A stretch of DNA of 41,870 bases from Chitinivibrionales bacterium (GCA_014728215.1 WJLZ01000054.1:1-41870), one strand, 5' to 3'. Shown: positions 24,015 through 33,885, numbered from the stretch's first letter. Notes: generated from the sequence alone by a model not told the origin. Numbers and translations: made by a program.

Positions 24015-27000
24015 TCACTTTACAACCAGCATCCTCCCTTGTTTTACTATCGACTTTGTTTGCCAGGTATAGAGCACCATCTTGCCAGCAATTTCCGAAG
24101 GTACGGCAAATATACTGTTTTTCTGCAACAGGTTTCTGGTGATTACCCTGCCATCAAGAGAATACAAGGTCAGAATGCCCTTTTCGGGAAGGGTAAAAAA
24201 TGACCCCCCGGCTGTGGTAAGAGCCTGAAATTTCATGATCATTCCCCTCTGAAGTCCACGCATTACCGGAGTTTCCACCCCTTTCAGCCGGCCGAATTCA
24301 ATATCACCGGCCGGCTCCCCGATCGGGTCATATTTGTATTGAAACTGCTCGTCAATCGTAATATCGTATCCTCCGTTATGGGCAACCTTGTCGGAAGCGT
24401 TTCCCCATGCAATCGAACCGTCATACACCCCGGCCGATGTTTCTATCAATGTAACTACTTCCTCTTCACTGCCCATCGTCATGAGTTTTATCGTGACGGT
24501 ATCGATACCGGCGGTCTTATCGTCGTCATACACCCGGATATAGAGTAGATCGCCGGTTTTATAGAAATCGGTCAATTTTGCCTGATCACTGTAATCATCG
24601 GTATTGGCATAGTAGACCTGTCCCAGTGCACCAGAAAGAACGGTGGTGCTTGTTGTGGGATCGGGTTCTCCGATTCCGTTGTAGGTATAGGTGTAGGTTT
24701 CACCAATATCAATTTCCAGGGCGTCGTTGTCTGCGGTTCTCGAATCTGTTGGTGCAAAGGGAATGGAGCCCCGGTAGATTCCCGGTTCGGTCTCGGTAAG
24801 GGTGATCGTTTCCCGCTCACCCGACGGACCTTCAATGGTAATCGTAATCTCATCGGTATCGGGAGTTTTGGAATCGTCGGTCACCTGAATATAGAGGGTG
24901 TCGTTATACCGTCCGTAAGACCCACCGATAATTTCATTGGAGTAATTTCCGGTATTGAAAAACTCGACCTTTGCCGCCTGGCCTTCAAGAGTGGTCGATC
25001 CGGTTTTCTGATCTTCGTTAATGCCGTTATAGGTATATGATAATTCATCGCCTACAGCGACGTTGAGAATATCATTTCCACTTGTCCGGTCTGTAGATTG
25101 GCCGAAGGCGATTACGCCGCGGTAGACGGTTGGCGATGATTCGGTCAGGGTTACCGTTTCGCTTTCGCCGTCGGGACCTGCCAATTCTATGGTAACTTCA
25201 TCCTCCCCCGATGTTTTTGAATCGTCGGTGATCTGGATAAACAACGAATCGGAGCGTTTTCTGAACTCTGATAAAGAAGCAAGGTCCGAATAAGAGCTAC
25301 TGTTGCCGAAAGCTATTTCCGAATCGAAGGCCGTGAGGGTTACCGTCCCGGTAATCGGTCCCTGGTCTTCCTGTCCGATACCGAGGAAAGAGAATGAAAT
25401 ATCATCATCGATACCCACATCAAAAACATCGTTATTCGACACTCTCGCGCCGGGATCGCCGAAATCGATCGAGCCGCGGTAGGTACCGGTACCGGCTTCA
25501 ATAAGCTGAACGGTTTCCCGTTCTCCATCGGGGCCGATGAGTTCGATTTCGGTGGTATCGACTCCTTTAGTTTTGGAGTCATCATATACCTGAATATAGA
25601 ACGTGTTACTTGCCTTTACATACGCCTCGATTGTATCGGCGTCGGTGAAATCTTGAAAATTGGAAAACTGGACCAGTGTTTCAATACCCTCAAACACATA
25701 GGTATCCAGCTGAAAGTTGGTTTTAATTGTGACCCGTGAATCGGGGATATACCGCTCCGCATGGTAGAAATCAAAGGGATAGACGACCCCGTCCACCAGA
25801 AAGCCGTCGGGAAGGCTGTCGAGCCGGATGCTGTCGGAGATTGCCGAATGAACCCCGCCCAGATCCATGACCAGACTGTCGTTAACAAAAGCCCAGACAT
25901 CATCGTCCCCTCTGAAGATAAAAAACTGCCCGGTACCTTCGTTGTAAGTAACCTGGGTGTGAATTTCTGTAGTAAATCCGTAGTTGTGATCGGGATGGTC
26001 GGTTTGAAGGTGCCCGTAGGGGTCGGGTCCCCCGGGATAGGCGGGTGTCCAGTTGGAGTCGTTGTCGATAGGGAAAAACTGGGGAAACGATATACCATAT
26101 ACCCCCGGTTCACCGTCGATTTCATCGAACTGGATATCGATATAAAAGGGCCGATTGACACCGGCAACATCGTTGTACCACTGTCCGAAATTGGAAGTGG
26201 TGGTGGCACAGCCGGCCCCGCTCTTGAGAACAACCTGCCGGTGATCTCCGGGGAACGGGGAATTCTGAACTCCTTCAAAGATGGTATTCTGGACCATGCC
26301 GTAAGTCGGGCCGCAGCTGTAATAATTAAAATCAGGATGCATCCCCGCAGTATCGATCGTATTTTTTTCTTTGAAATCACGGATTTTCGCTTTGACTATT
26401 TTGGTCTTTTTTCGGATATTCAGCTTGATACTGGTGGTAATTCTCACATTCGACTCAACCGTATGCCGCTCGGCATGAAAAAAATCGAAGGTATAGGTCT
26501 TCCCGTCTTCCAGAAAACCGTCGGGCAAATCATTCAATCGCACCGATGCACTTCGTGGAGGATGGACACCTCCCAAATCGATAACCAGGGAGTCGTTGAT
26601 AAACACCCAGACATCATCATCACCGGTAAAAGAAAAAACCTGGTCCTTGTCCTGCAGGTAGGTGAACGTAGCATGGAATTCGGTGGTAAAGGAAAAGTTG
26701 TTTCCATCATAGTAATCATCAAAGGGCTCCAACGCCGGATCATTCAGGGAAACATAGGGCTCCCCGCTATTGAGAGGAAAAAAATTTGAATCGATATAGG
26801 TGACCAGGCCGTTTGCATGAACCAGAAAAGGCAGTTCGATCGCAAATTTCCGGTTTACCCCCGAAACATCGTTATACCATTGCTCGAAATTATCTTCTCC
26901 CGACCATTTTGTTCCAACAGCGGAGGCCAATAACCGGGGCCCCCGTTCATCACCGGCGATTGATGAGGTGTCATCAGTAGTATCGATACTGGTGGCGACT

Positions 27001-27254
27001 GCCCCCGTTCTGGCATCGCTTCCCTGAAAAGTCTCAAAATCCGGATGGTCTTCAGAGTTAAAATCCCGGATAATCACCTGAAACCAGGAGGTATCTACAA
27101 CAGAGTCGGGATCCTGTGCCTGGATCGGCCGAACAAAGCCGGCGAGTATAACCGTCGATATAATTAATAATGCCTGGAATGAAAATTTTGAATAACCTCG
27201 TACAACCCCTGATTTAAGCGAATAAACCGCCATTAAGACACCATCTAAAAACAT
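24015..27254 (-). CDS. Large secreted fibro-slime domain protein
   Basis: A 1079-residue exported protein. The start is the ATG at 27254, behind GGGAG with a 6-base spacer; a codon at 27272 is possible but has no such site. The signal peptide is unusually long (about 1-46, ending PIQAQ). Two fibro-slime domains follow (about 55-280 and 285-530), each with a GDDDVW(V/A)F(I/V)NDSLV(I/M)DLGGVH core. Then come four Ig-like repeats of about 105 residues (about 535-960), each with a (Y/F)IQVTDDSKT- and GPxGExET-like pattern. The last ~60 residues (LYSLDGRVI to GRMLVVK) are T9SS-like. In Fibrobacter such proteins are linked to adhesion and to the cellulose-binding slime. A role in surface adhesion is the likely inference. 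Confidence 0.9.
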   Translation of the reverse strand: MFLDGVLMAVYSLKSGVVRGYSKFSFQALLIISTVILAGFVRPIQAQDPDSVVDTSWFQVIIRDFNSEDHPDFETFQGSDARTGAVATSIDTTDDTSSIAGDERGPRLLASAVGTKWSGEDNFEQWYNDVSGVNRKFAIELPFLVHANGLVTYIDSNFFPLNSGEPYVSLNDPALEPFDDYYDGNNFSFTTEFHATFTYLQDKDQVFSFTGDDDVWVFINDSLVIDLGGVHPPRSASVRLNDLPDGFLEDGKTYTFDFFHAERHTVESNVRITTSIKLNIRKKTKIVKAKIRDFKEKNTIDTAGMHPDFNYYSCGPTYGMVQNTIFEGVQNSPFPGDHRQVVLKSGAGCATTTSNFGQWYNDVAGVNRPFYIDIQFDEIDGEPGVYGISFPQFFPIDNDSNWTPAYPGGPDPYGHLQTDHPDHNYGFTTEIHTQVTYNEGTGQFFIFRGDDDVWAFVNDSLVMDLGGVHSAISDSIRLDSLPDGFLVDGVVYPFDFYHAERYIPDSRVTIKTNFQLDTYVFEGIETLVQFSNFQDFTDADTIEAYVKASNTFYIQVYDDSKTKGVDTTEIELIGPDGERETVQLIEAGTGTYRGSIDFGDPGARVSNNDVFDVGIDDDISFSFLGIGQEDQGPITGTVTLTAFDSEIAFGNSSSYSDLASLSEFRKRSDSLFIQITDDSKTSGEDEVTIELAGPDGESETVTLTESSPTVYRGVIAFGQSTDRTSGNDILNVAVGDELSYTYNGINEDQKTGSTTLEGQAAKVEFFNTGNYSNEIIGGSYGRYNDTLYIQVTDDSKTPDTDEITITIEGPSGERETITLTETEPGIYRGSIPFAPTDSRTADNDALEIDIGETYTYTYNGIGEPDPTTSTTVLSGALGQVYYANTDDYSDQAKLTDFYKTGDLLYIRVYDDDKTAGIDTVTIKLMTMGSEEEVVTLIETSAGVYDGSIAWGNASDKVAHNGGYDITIDEQFQYKYDPIGEPAGDIEFGRLKGVETPVMRGLQRGMIMKFQALTTAGGSFFTLPEKGILTLYSLDGRVITRNLLQKNSIFAVPSEIAGKMVLYTWQTKSIVKQGRMLVVK

Positions 27255-27719
27255 ATTTTGCTCCCATTTCACAACGCTGCGTTGTATCTAATAATAAGTT
27301 TTTTCTTTCTGCCCTACGCCTAATCTATAATATATCAAATTTCCAAAATTTAACTATCATTTTTTTGTAATGATTGCATTTTAAATCCGAACCAATTAAC
27401 TTTGGCAATCATTTTAAGCAGAATATGCACCGACGGTTCCTCGCGCCAAGACTGAATTTGCCTATCAGTTTTTTTGAGGAGTAAATTAAAAAAAGCAAAT
27501 CTCCAACAGCTTCGCCCGGGTTTTAATGCCCTCCACCAAACCGGCTTATAGCGAATGCCGGAAGCCGTCTTATAGATACGAACCCGGGATATCGGTACGC
27601 GACAAGGCCATAAGTGAGGCACGAGACAGGCGCATACCGGGCCTATGCAACGATTAAGCAACAAAGCAGATGGGCTCGTCCAGTCTGATCAGCCGAGGGG
27701 AACATTGGTGAGACGGCTT
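27255..27719. other. Intergenic region with unresolved content
   Basis: About 465 bp between two minus-strand genes. The reverse strand is open from 27664 to 27350 (104 codons), but I recognise no family and see no ribosome binding site or coding-like pattern. A GC-rich patch with small inverted repeats (for example GGCTT and AAGCC near 27550-27575) occurs at 27500-27660. It could be a decayed gene, a structured RNA or chance. Confidence 0.35.
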
Positions 27720-29177
27720 CTAATATCTGGTGATCGACTCAGTCCACACAACAGCAGTACCATTTGAAATATTAACCAGTTTCACTCCCGGTTTGAGGGA
27801 TTTCAATGGAATAATTGTAGTGCTCTCACAGTGGATCCGCCTCTCCATCCTTCCCCGGGCATCAAATATTTCAACCAGATATTTTCCCTTTTGCGGCAAT
27901 TGTATTTTGAGTCCCCTGTTGGATTTTTGGACAACCGCGCCTCTTAAGCCGGCCTGATCATTCGCAGGGTCGAAACGATCGAAGAGGGAAGCCACCTCGA
28001 TATCGGTACCGTCGATTTCATAACTATCACGATTATTATAATCATCGATATATCCCGGCGCAATATCTTCAACCGGCGCGCTGATCCAGAAATCACCATT
28101 CCAGGCTTTCTCAGCATAGCCCTCCGGATTATTAATTGTATCGTACTTGCACGGATGCCTGGTCAGGTTCAATGTTTTTTCCTTTTGCCAGTTCATGGCG
28201 ATAATATTGGAGCCATCCTCGAAATCTCTACCCTGGGGAGACCAACCACAATACATAAGCGCCCAATAATCCGAATTTGTCGACCAGCCGCCGATTGTCA
28301 GGTTGCCGCCGCCGATTGTCTGATAAATGCCGTCACGATACACATGATTCTTGTCGTCATACACCTGGTTTTTCAGAAGCGTATCCACCGACCAGGAGTT
28401 CCACATGATATGATCGATATTACCGTCCTCCCCGACACTTCGGTCCTGCTGCCATGTCCAGGTCACCGTGTCGATTTTACCGACAGCGACCCTGCTGTGA
28501 AAACCGTTATTATTGTGAATGGTGTGAACCCCCGAAGGCGATATTCCCAACCCGCAACCACTCCCATTCTCAAATATCGTATTACCACAGGTAACATTCT
28601 GCACACCGCCGCCGAGTTCGGGAAGCTGAATAATACTCCAGTCCCCTGAACAGAGACTGGTGTTGGCGAGTTTTACATTGCCGGACAATTGTATCTGGTT
28701 CCCCGAGCTGCTGAATTCGACCACTTTTTCGGCGTCACCGGTTTGAACATGCACACGGTAAAGCTCTTCATTGCTCTTACTCGTCGTATAATACACATGC
28801 TCTCCCCGGGGCCATTCCAGAATCATACTCCATATCCGCCCGTCACCAACATCACCGGTGGGAACTTTTGTCAACTTTTTTATCGTTTTATTCACCCCTC
28901 CAAGCCGCATCACGCAAACATACCAGCCGTCACTCTCATTCTTAAAAAATGCTACATGGGTACCATAGGAATTGATCTGCGGAAAACGGGCGTCATTTCT
29001 GTTTTCAACATTCACCAGAAAGGTCGAATCGATCCACCGGTCATTGATAATGGTGTGCATGTCGATCCCATAGCCCAGAGGCCCATGATAAGTAGACACA
29101 CATATACCACTCACGGCAAAAACGGAAAACGATATTGCCACTACAAACAGGCTGGAAAAAAATGCCTTTTTAAGCAT
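27720..29177 (-). CDS. Secreted beta-propeller (TolB-like) protein with T9SS-like C-terminus
   Basis: A 485-residue exported protein. The start is the ATG at 29177 behind AAGGAG with a 5-base spacer; a longer in-frame start adds 12 residues with no site. The signal peptide is about residues 1-21. The body is a WD40-like/TolB-like propeller: repeated segments such as ARFPQINSYGTHVAFF and WALMYCGWSPQG with the LTRHP loop. No catalytic residues are recognised. The C-terminus (EIFDARGRMERRI to TESITRY) is Por/T9SS-like. It shares the segment DRFDP and the overall layout with the propeller fragment at 32386, so the two are likely paralogues. Confidence 0.75.
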   Translation of the reverse strand: MLKKAFFSSLFVVAISFSVFAVSGICVSTYHGPLGYGIDMHTIINDRWIDSTFLVNVENRNDARFPQINSYGTHVAFFKNESDGWYVCVMRLGGVNKTIKKLTKVPTGDVGDGRIWSMILEWPRGEHVYYTTSKSNEELYRVHVQTGDAEKVVEFSSSGNQIQLSGNVKLANTSLCSGDWSIIQLPELGGGVQNVTCGNTIFENGSGCGLGISPSGVHTIHNNNGFHSRVAVGKIDTVTWTWQQDRSVGEDGNIDHIMWNSWSVDTLLKNQVYDDKNHVYRDGIYQTIGGGNLTIGGWSTNSDYWALMYCGWSPQGRDFEDGSNIIAMNWQKEKTLNLTRHPCKYDTINNPEGYAEKAWNGDFWISAPVEDIAPGYIDDYNNRDSYEIDGTDIEVASLFDRFDPANDQAGLRGAVVQKSNRGLKIQLPQKGKYLVEIFDARGRMERRIHCESTTIIPLKSLKPGVKLVNISNGTAVVWTESITRY

Positions 29178-29385
29178 CCCCGCTCCTTTTATATAATTAT
29201 GAAATACAGACACATAGCATTGCCACTGAATGTGCAGATATGCAACAAAGTGGAAGCCCTTTTACTTTTTTATGCTGAATGGTAGGAAAAAATTTAAGTA
29301 TTCACCTTAATTTAATATACTAAATTATTCTTTGCGCCGCTCAAGATTATTTTTGGTATTCACGTGATTGCAGAGGAGGTCAGGA

Positions 29386-29562
29386 ATGCAGATCAGGAAA
29401 GATTATCCCAGCAGTCCATACAGTTTTTTGCACCGATGGTTATTTTTCCCGATCTATTTCATGCCAATCCTTATTTTATTGAACCCTGTTTCGCTGCTGT
29501 TTGCTCAAGACATTGCGTTCGAATTGTCCCCTCCGAAATTACATTACCATAAGGTATATTGA
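29386..29562 (+). CDS. Small exported peptide of unknown function
   Basis: A 58-residue protein (MQIRKDYPSS to HYHKVY) with a strong ribosome binding site (GGAGG). A hydrophobic signal-like stretch is followed by a likely signal-peptidase site after LLFAQ, leaving about 20 residues (DIAFELSPPKLHYHKVY). It may be a genuine small secreted or membrane peptide, or the 5' end of a larger gene lost by mutation. It lies about 100 bp upstream of the metal ABC transporter. The sequence alone does not show which is right. Confidence 0.4.
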   Translation: MQIRKDYPSSPYSFLHRWLFFPIYFMPILILLNPVSLLFAQDIAFELSPPKLHYHKVY

Positions 29563-29595
29563 AAGCAGATATGAGGAGACTCAAATCTAACTACC

Positions 29596-29613
29596 AAAAA
29601 ATAATTATTTTTT
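29596..29613. promoter_or_regulatory. Perfect 18-bp palindrome upstream of the metal ABC transporter
   Basis: AAAAAATAA followed directly by TTATTTTTT, 46 bases before the ATP-binding protein start. It lies where a metal-responsive repressor (Zur/MntR/DtxR-type) could bind, but A/T-rich palindromes also arise by chance. Confidence 0.35.
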
Positions 29614-29659
29614 CCGAATCCTTATCGCATCTGTTGATTTTATTAATATTTGACAAATA

Positions 29660-30466
29660 ATGAACGTTCCTCTTGTCGAATTCACCAAAGTCTGTTTCTC
29701 CTACGGCCGCCATGAAGTGCTTCATAATGTTTCATTTACCATTGAGGCCAACAGCTTTGTTGGTATAGTCGGTCCGAACGGCGGCGGCAAAACGACTCTT
29801 CTCCGGCTGCTTTTAGGACTGATTAAACCTGAGCGAGGAACGATAAGGGTGTTTGGAAAATCACCGCAAAAGGCACGGGCACAAACAGGGTATGTCATGC
29901 AGCACATGGAGTACGACTCTCGATTTCCCGCCACGGTTATGGATATCGTTCTTATGGGTCGGGTACATAATCATTGGGTAGGCCCCTATTCACGAGAAGA
30001 TAAACGCCACGCCGAAAAGGCGCTTGAAGAGGTTGGCATGAAAGGCATGGAGTTGAAGCCCTTTGCCGAACTCTCCGGCGGACAGCAGCAACGAACGCTG
30101 ATCGCTCAGGCCCTGTCCGGAGAACCAAAAATTCTTATCCTCGATGAGCCCACCGCTAACATCGATATCGAAGGAGAACAGGCGATTCATTCAACGCTTT
30201 CATCACTGAAAGAAAAAATGACAATCCTCTCGGTTTCTCATAACGTTAACACGGTCATCAGTACGGTTTCACATGTACTCTGTGTAAACCGGACAGCAGT
30301 AATAAACCCTATCGACGAATTGCATCCGGATACCATTGCCAAGACATATGGAGGAACAATGGCGGTATTGCACCATGCCATGAACTGCCATGTATTCGAC
30401 CATTCTCGCACCCAGACTCTGCCGCACGGTGCGGAATTAACCGACAGGAAATCTGAGGCCGAATGA
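29660..30466 (+). CDS. ABC transporter ATP-binding protein, zinc/manganese type
   Basis: A 268-residue cytoplasmic ATPase of the metal (Zn/Mn/Fe) ABC importer class. Walker A is GPNGGGKTT (about 37-45), the signature is LSGGQQQR (about 142-149), and Walker B is ILILDEPTANID, followed by the H-loop SVSHNVN. The C-terminal ~30 residues contain several His and Cys (LHHAMNCHVFDHS), common in metal transporters. The next gene overlaps by 4 bases and is the matching permease. The periplasmic metal-binding protein (ZnuA/TroA type) is missing from the window. The ribosome binding site is poor. Confidence 0.88.
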   Translation: MNVPLVEFTKVCFSYGRHEVLHNVSFTIEANSFVGIVGPNGGGKTTLLRLLLGLIKPERGTIRVFGKSPQKARAQTGYVMQHMEYDSRFPATVMDIVLMGRVHNHWVGPYSREDKRHAEKALEEVGMKGMELKPFAELSGGQQQRTLIAQALSGEPKILILDEPTANIDIEGEQAIHSTLSSLKEKMTILSVSHNVNTVISTVSHVLCVNRTAVINPIDELHPDTIAKTYGGTMAVLHHAMNCHVFDHSRTQTLPHGAELTDRKSEAE

Positions 30467-31305
30467 TAGATTTTTTTCAGGATCTGCAGCGTTATACATT
30501 TCTTCAATTAGCCCTTGCCGCGGGCCTGCTCACTTCGGTATCTTCGGGGGTCGTTGGAAGCCTGATTGTTGTTCGTCGTTCTACCTATATTGCAGGAGCG
30601 ATTTCTCACTGCATTCTCGGCGGCATGGGAGTGGCCAGATTCTTTCAGACAGTCTATGACATTTCCTGGCTTACCCCGCTTACCGGCGCCGTAATTGCAG
30701 CATTGATTGCTGCGCTGATTATCGGATGGGTCACGGTCTACGGCAAAGAGCGGATCGATTCGATTTTGAGCATTATCTGGGCTCTCGGCATGGCGATCGG
30801 TATTACGTTTATTATGAAAACCCCCGGCTACGGCCAGGATCTGATGAGCTATCTTTTCGGAAGCATTCTCATGGTTTCATCGCAGGATGTTCTTTTGATG
30901 GCAATTCTTGACCTGATTATAATTGCCGCAGTTGTTCTCTTTTATAACCGTATTCTCGCGGTTTGTTTTAATGAAGAAGCCGCTCTTGCCAAGGGGATAC
31001 CGGTAGGATTATATATCATGATTATTCACATACTCACCGCTCTTACCACAGTACTTCTTGTCCAGGTCGTTGGGATTGTGCTTGTTATTGCGCTCCTGAC
31101 TCTTCCTGCCGCCACAGTTTCGCGATTCACTCACCGGTTGTCATCAATGATGCTCTGGTCATCAGTGCTATGCATGATATTAATCGTTTTGGGGCTTATT
31201 ATCAGTTACAGTCCCGAGCTTCCGGTTGGCGCCACCATTATCGAGCTTTCGGGTCTGGTATACCTTGGTGCCCTTGGAATGTCCCGATTACAAAATAAAA
31301 TGTAA
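30463..31305 (+). CDS. Metal ABC transporter permease (ZnuB/TroC type)
   Basis: A 280-residue membrane protein with about 8 hydrophobic segments of the ABC-3 family, the usual length. Family-like motifs are SGVVGSLIVVRRSTYIAGAISH and the late VQVVGIVLVIALLTLPAATVSR. It would form the Zn2+/Mn2+ channel with the ATPase encoded just upstream (4-base overlap, ATGA). The expected solute-binding protein is not adjacent. Confidence 0.88.
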   Translation: MIDFFQDLQRYTFLQLALAAGLLTSVSSGVVGSLIVVRRSTYIAGAISHCILGGMGVARFFQTVYDISWLTPLTGAVIAALIAALIIGWVTVYGKERIDSILSIIWALGMAIGITFIMKTPGYGQDLMSYLFGSILMVSSQDVLLMAILDLIIIAAVVLFYNRILAVCFNEEAALAKGIPVGLYIMIIHILTALTTVLLVQVVGIVLVIALLTLPAATVSRFTHRLSSMMLWSSVLCMILIVLGLIISYSPELPVGATIIELSGLVYLGALGMSRLQNKM

Positions 31306-31421
31306 AAGTGACATTCATTTCCTTTGCTCACGGTATGGTTTCTCATTATTTTTAGTTTCATTAAAAATTCGACCACCATGAAATTACCAATTAAAACCAT
31401 AACAGGGGAATCACAAAACCG

Positions 31422-32375
31422 ATGCTCAAGAAATTAGTTCAAATACTAATCATTGGTACAATAATAATTTTTCCCGGATTTTCACAGAAATCTCCAACAA
31501 CGGTTATTCTCGATACTGATATGGGGCTTGACGATGCCCGGGCGCTGGCATTGCTTTTCTGTTCGCCAAACATTCAGATAAAAGCGGTGGTTACTTCAGA
31601 TGGTTCATCATCACCTGAAGCCGGGTATGAAAATGTCCAACGGATTTTCAGATATATGAACATAACGCCGATTCCAACCGGTATCGGCGGCCCGATCAAT
31701 ACGCCACCCTGGCGTGAGAAATCAAATACTCTGGGATGGACTCAATGGCCTCCGCCCGACCAGCCAAAGAAAAAGCCCCCGAGGGCTATGACTATAATTG
31801 AAAGTGCACTCAATCACGAAAAACAGCCGGTTACCTATATTTGTCTCGGCCCGCTTACCAATCTTGCAGAAGTTATACAAAAAGACAGGAATATCCTCAA
31901 ACATGTTACACGGGTATTATACTTCGGAAACGCTCCGGACTCAAAAAATCCGGCCTGGAATACCCTCCGCGATATAAAAGCTGCCACACTCGTTTTCGAA
32001 TCATCTATCCCAGTCTGGTCCTTCGCTCCATCTGGAGATAATCCTATCCCCTTTGATAAATCTCTCTATGACAGAATCGATAAAATTAACACCCCCGCCG
32101 CATGGCTTATCGCACTCACGCATCGTGATCCAAGGGTGCAAAAGCAATTCGGCACAAAGCATTCGATGATATGGGATGAAACTATCATTCTCTATCTTAA
32201 CAAACCAGAGCTTGTCGCAAGCATGGAACGAACCGATAAAAATCCGATGTTCCGATTCACCGCCTGGGATAAAAAGAAAGCCGTCAAGCTCTATCTTGAC
32301 CTGCTGAAAAATGATCGGCCCTCCATAGTAAAATCGATGGAACCATCCTCCGGACAGGATTTACAACATGACTGA
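31422..32375 (+). CDS. Secreted nucleoside hydrolase
   Basis: A 317-residue protein with an N-terminal signal-like stretch (about 1-21, ending PGFSQ). The Ca2+-binding motif of inosine-uridine nucleoside hydrolases follows as DTDMGLDDA (about 31-39), where the family usually has DTDPGxDDA. TYICLGPLTNLAE and MIWDET are family-like later motifs. The enzyme probably cleaves the N-glycosidic bond of a nucleoside in the periplasm or outside, feeding salvage. The length is near the family norm. It converges with the propeller locus (10-bp gap). The ribosome binding site is weak (GGGGAA). Confidence 0.85.
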   Translation: MLKKLVQILIIGTIIIFPGFSQKSPTTVILDTDMGLDDARALALLFCSPNIQIKAVVTSDGSSSPEAGYENVQRIFRYMNITPIPTGIGGPINTPPWREKSNTLGWTQWPPPDQPKKKPPRAMTIIESALNHEKQPVTYICLGPLTNLAEVIQKDRNILKHVTRVLYFGNAPDSKNPAWNTLRDIKAATLVFESSIPVWSFAPSGDNPIPFDKSLYDRIDKINTPAAWLIALTHRDPRVQKQFGTKHSMIWDETIILYLNKPELVASMERTDKNPMFRFTAWDKKKAVKLYLDLLKNDRPSIVKSMEPSSGQDLQHD

Positions 32376-32385
32376 TCGTTGCGCT

Positions 32386-33885
32386 TTATTCAACAATACG
32401 GAAAAAACCATCGGAATAATCGCCGTATCCCGATGCGGGATCATAATCCTCGATGATAATTAAACAGGAATCGGACAGCGCCGAAATGTGGAGAGTGTCA
32501 AGACTGCCCGTCTGGGAATTGTAGTAATGCTTTACAAAATATTCAGGAACAGTAAAGGTAACTATCGAATCGGTTTGAGGATCAATTGATTTGGTAAATC
32601 CCGGGAGTGCAAACTGACATTTCCCGGCGTCGATTGCAATCTTGAGATTGGCATTGCCCGGTTTTTCGGAGCCGACCTTTACCGAACAGATTTCTCCAAC
32701 AGCATATTCTTCACCACCATTGGGACTGACAACACTGTATACCGGATCAAAACGATCTGATGTACTGTCGCTTGTATCGGAAGGGATTGTATCACGGGGG
32801 TCTTCACTGAAATGAACCCGGCCGAAATACAGGGCGGTTGAACGGGCATCAATCGTGGTATCCTGAGGTGTCAGCAGAATCCATTCATTGCTCTGCCAAT
32901 GCACAATCCAGACTCCCTGCCATTGGGATTCTTTATCGTTTTTCGCGATTAGATAGTCGTTGCTATTACCGAAATACCAGCCCCATGCTTCCATATCCGG
33001 GCGAACCTGAGGTGGTGAAAAATTGTTGGAGACAGCATTGAGATTATAATGCTCGCTATAATAGTTTAGCGGTGGATCTCCTGCTCTCCGGAATTCGGTT
33101 AATGTAACGCCGGCATGTCCGACAGGAACGCACTTACTGATATCAGTAATAAATGAAGGCACTGATGCACATAAGGAGCCGTCATGGCTCATTGTATGCG
33201 AGCAGCCGTCAACACGGCGGTATGTGTCATCTTTCCAAGTATAGATATCATCAACAGTAGCCATGCCGATACCGTTATCAGGAATTGTAATATACTCCGA
33301 CCGGGCACAGCGAGAGCCGGTTACCCAGTTATCCATTCTTCCGAAAACCTGATCCCCGGCAACACCGAAATTAGCCCATGACGCGGCGGCCAATTCCCAG
33401 CGGGGCGATGAGCCGGTGAAATCGACCAGCGTGCGGTGTGCGCCGAAAAACACGGTATCTTCTTCAAAATATACCCGTATCGCCTTCATCACCTGCGAAT
33501 TGTAAAGATAAAATATCTCTTCACCATAAGGACTATTCCTCACAAAACCCACGACCCTGGGGTAATTGGTATTTAATTTATCAACTGGAACTTCGGTTTT
33601 ATGCAACCCGTTGTGGGTAATCAACCAGGGAGTCTGGGTCAATTCATCGAGATAGAGAATCCACTTGCCGTTTTCAGATATGCAGAGACAACTCGCCCTG
33701 GCATCGTCGGTATGCGCCACCAGCCAGGGCTTATAGGGGTGGTAATGCGACTTGTAGACACCGGGAACATCAACATTTGAAAAGACAAAATACCCCTCCG
33801 GCAAACTCGAGGGATCCCCAAGCCATCCATCGTCTTTATGGGTAAAGGATGTAGAGCGGTTCCGGTGTAAACATAGATTTCCCAC
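32386..33885 (-). CDS. Beta-propeller plus Ig-like C-terminal part of a frameshifted lipoprotein locus
   Basis: This is a 499-codon open frame whose only possible start (GTG at 33885) sits inside the reading frame of the next gene upstream. Its first ~10 residues are an out-of-frame reading of WEIYVYTGTA, so the true N-terminus is elsewhere. From about residue 15 (HKDDGWLGDP) it is a TolB/WD40-like propeller (to about 370), then a DRFDP-SPNGGEEY segment like a Kre9/KNH-type Ig domain (about 380-499). It is most simply the C-terminal half of the protein encoded at 33639-35357, separated by a frameshift. The end is DGFFRIVE, without a T9SS-like sorting domain. Its relative is at 27720. Function unknown. 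Confidence 0.6.
   Translation of the reverse strand: MGNLCLHRNRSTSFTHKDDGWLGDPSSLPEGYFVFSNVDVPGVYKSHYHPYKPWLVAHTDDARASCLCISENGKWILYLDELTQTPWLITHNGLHKTEVPVDKLNTNYPRVVGFVRNSPYGEEIFYLYNSQVMKAIRVYFEEDTVFFGAHRTLVDFTGSSPRWELAAASWANFGVAGDQVFGRMDNWVTGSRCARSEYITIPDNGIGMATVDDIYTWKDDTYRRVDGCSHTMSHDGSLCASVPSFITDISKCVPVGHAGVTLTEFRRAGDPPLNYYSEHYNLNAVSNNFSPPQVRPDMEAWGWYFGNSNDYLIAKNDKESQWQGVWIVHWQSNEWILLTPQDTTIDARSTALYFGRVHFSEDPRDTIPSDTSDSTSDRFDPVYSVVSPNGGEEYAVGEICSVKVGSEKPGNANLKIAIDAGKCQFALPGFTKSIDPQTDSIVTFTVPEYFVKHYYNSQTGSLDTLHISALSDSCLIIIEDYDPASGYGDYSDGFFRIVE

Noticed and set aside
25761-26789. 342-codon plus-strand ORF opposite the fibro-slime gene
   Set aside because: It is the reverse-frame shadow of a repeat-rich, well-supported gene.
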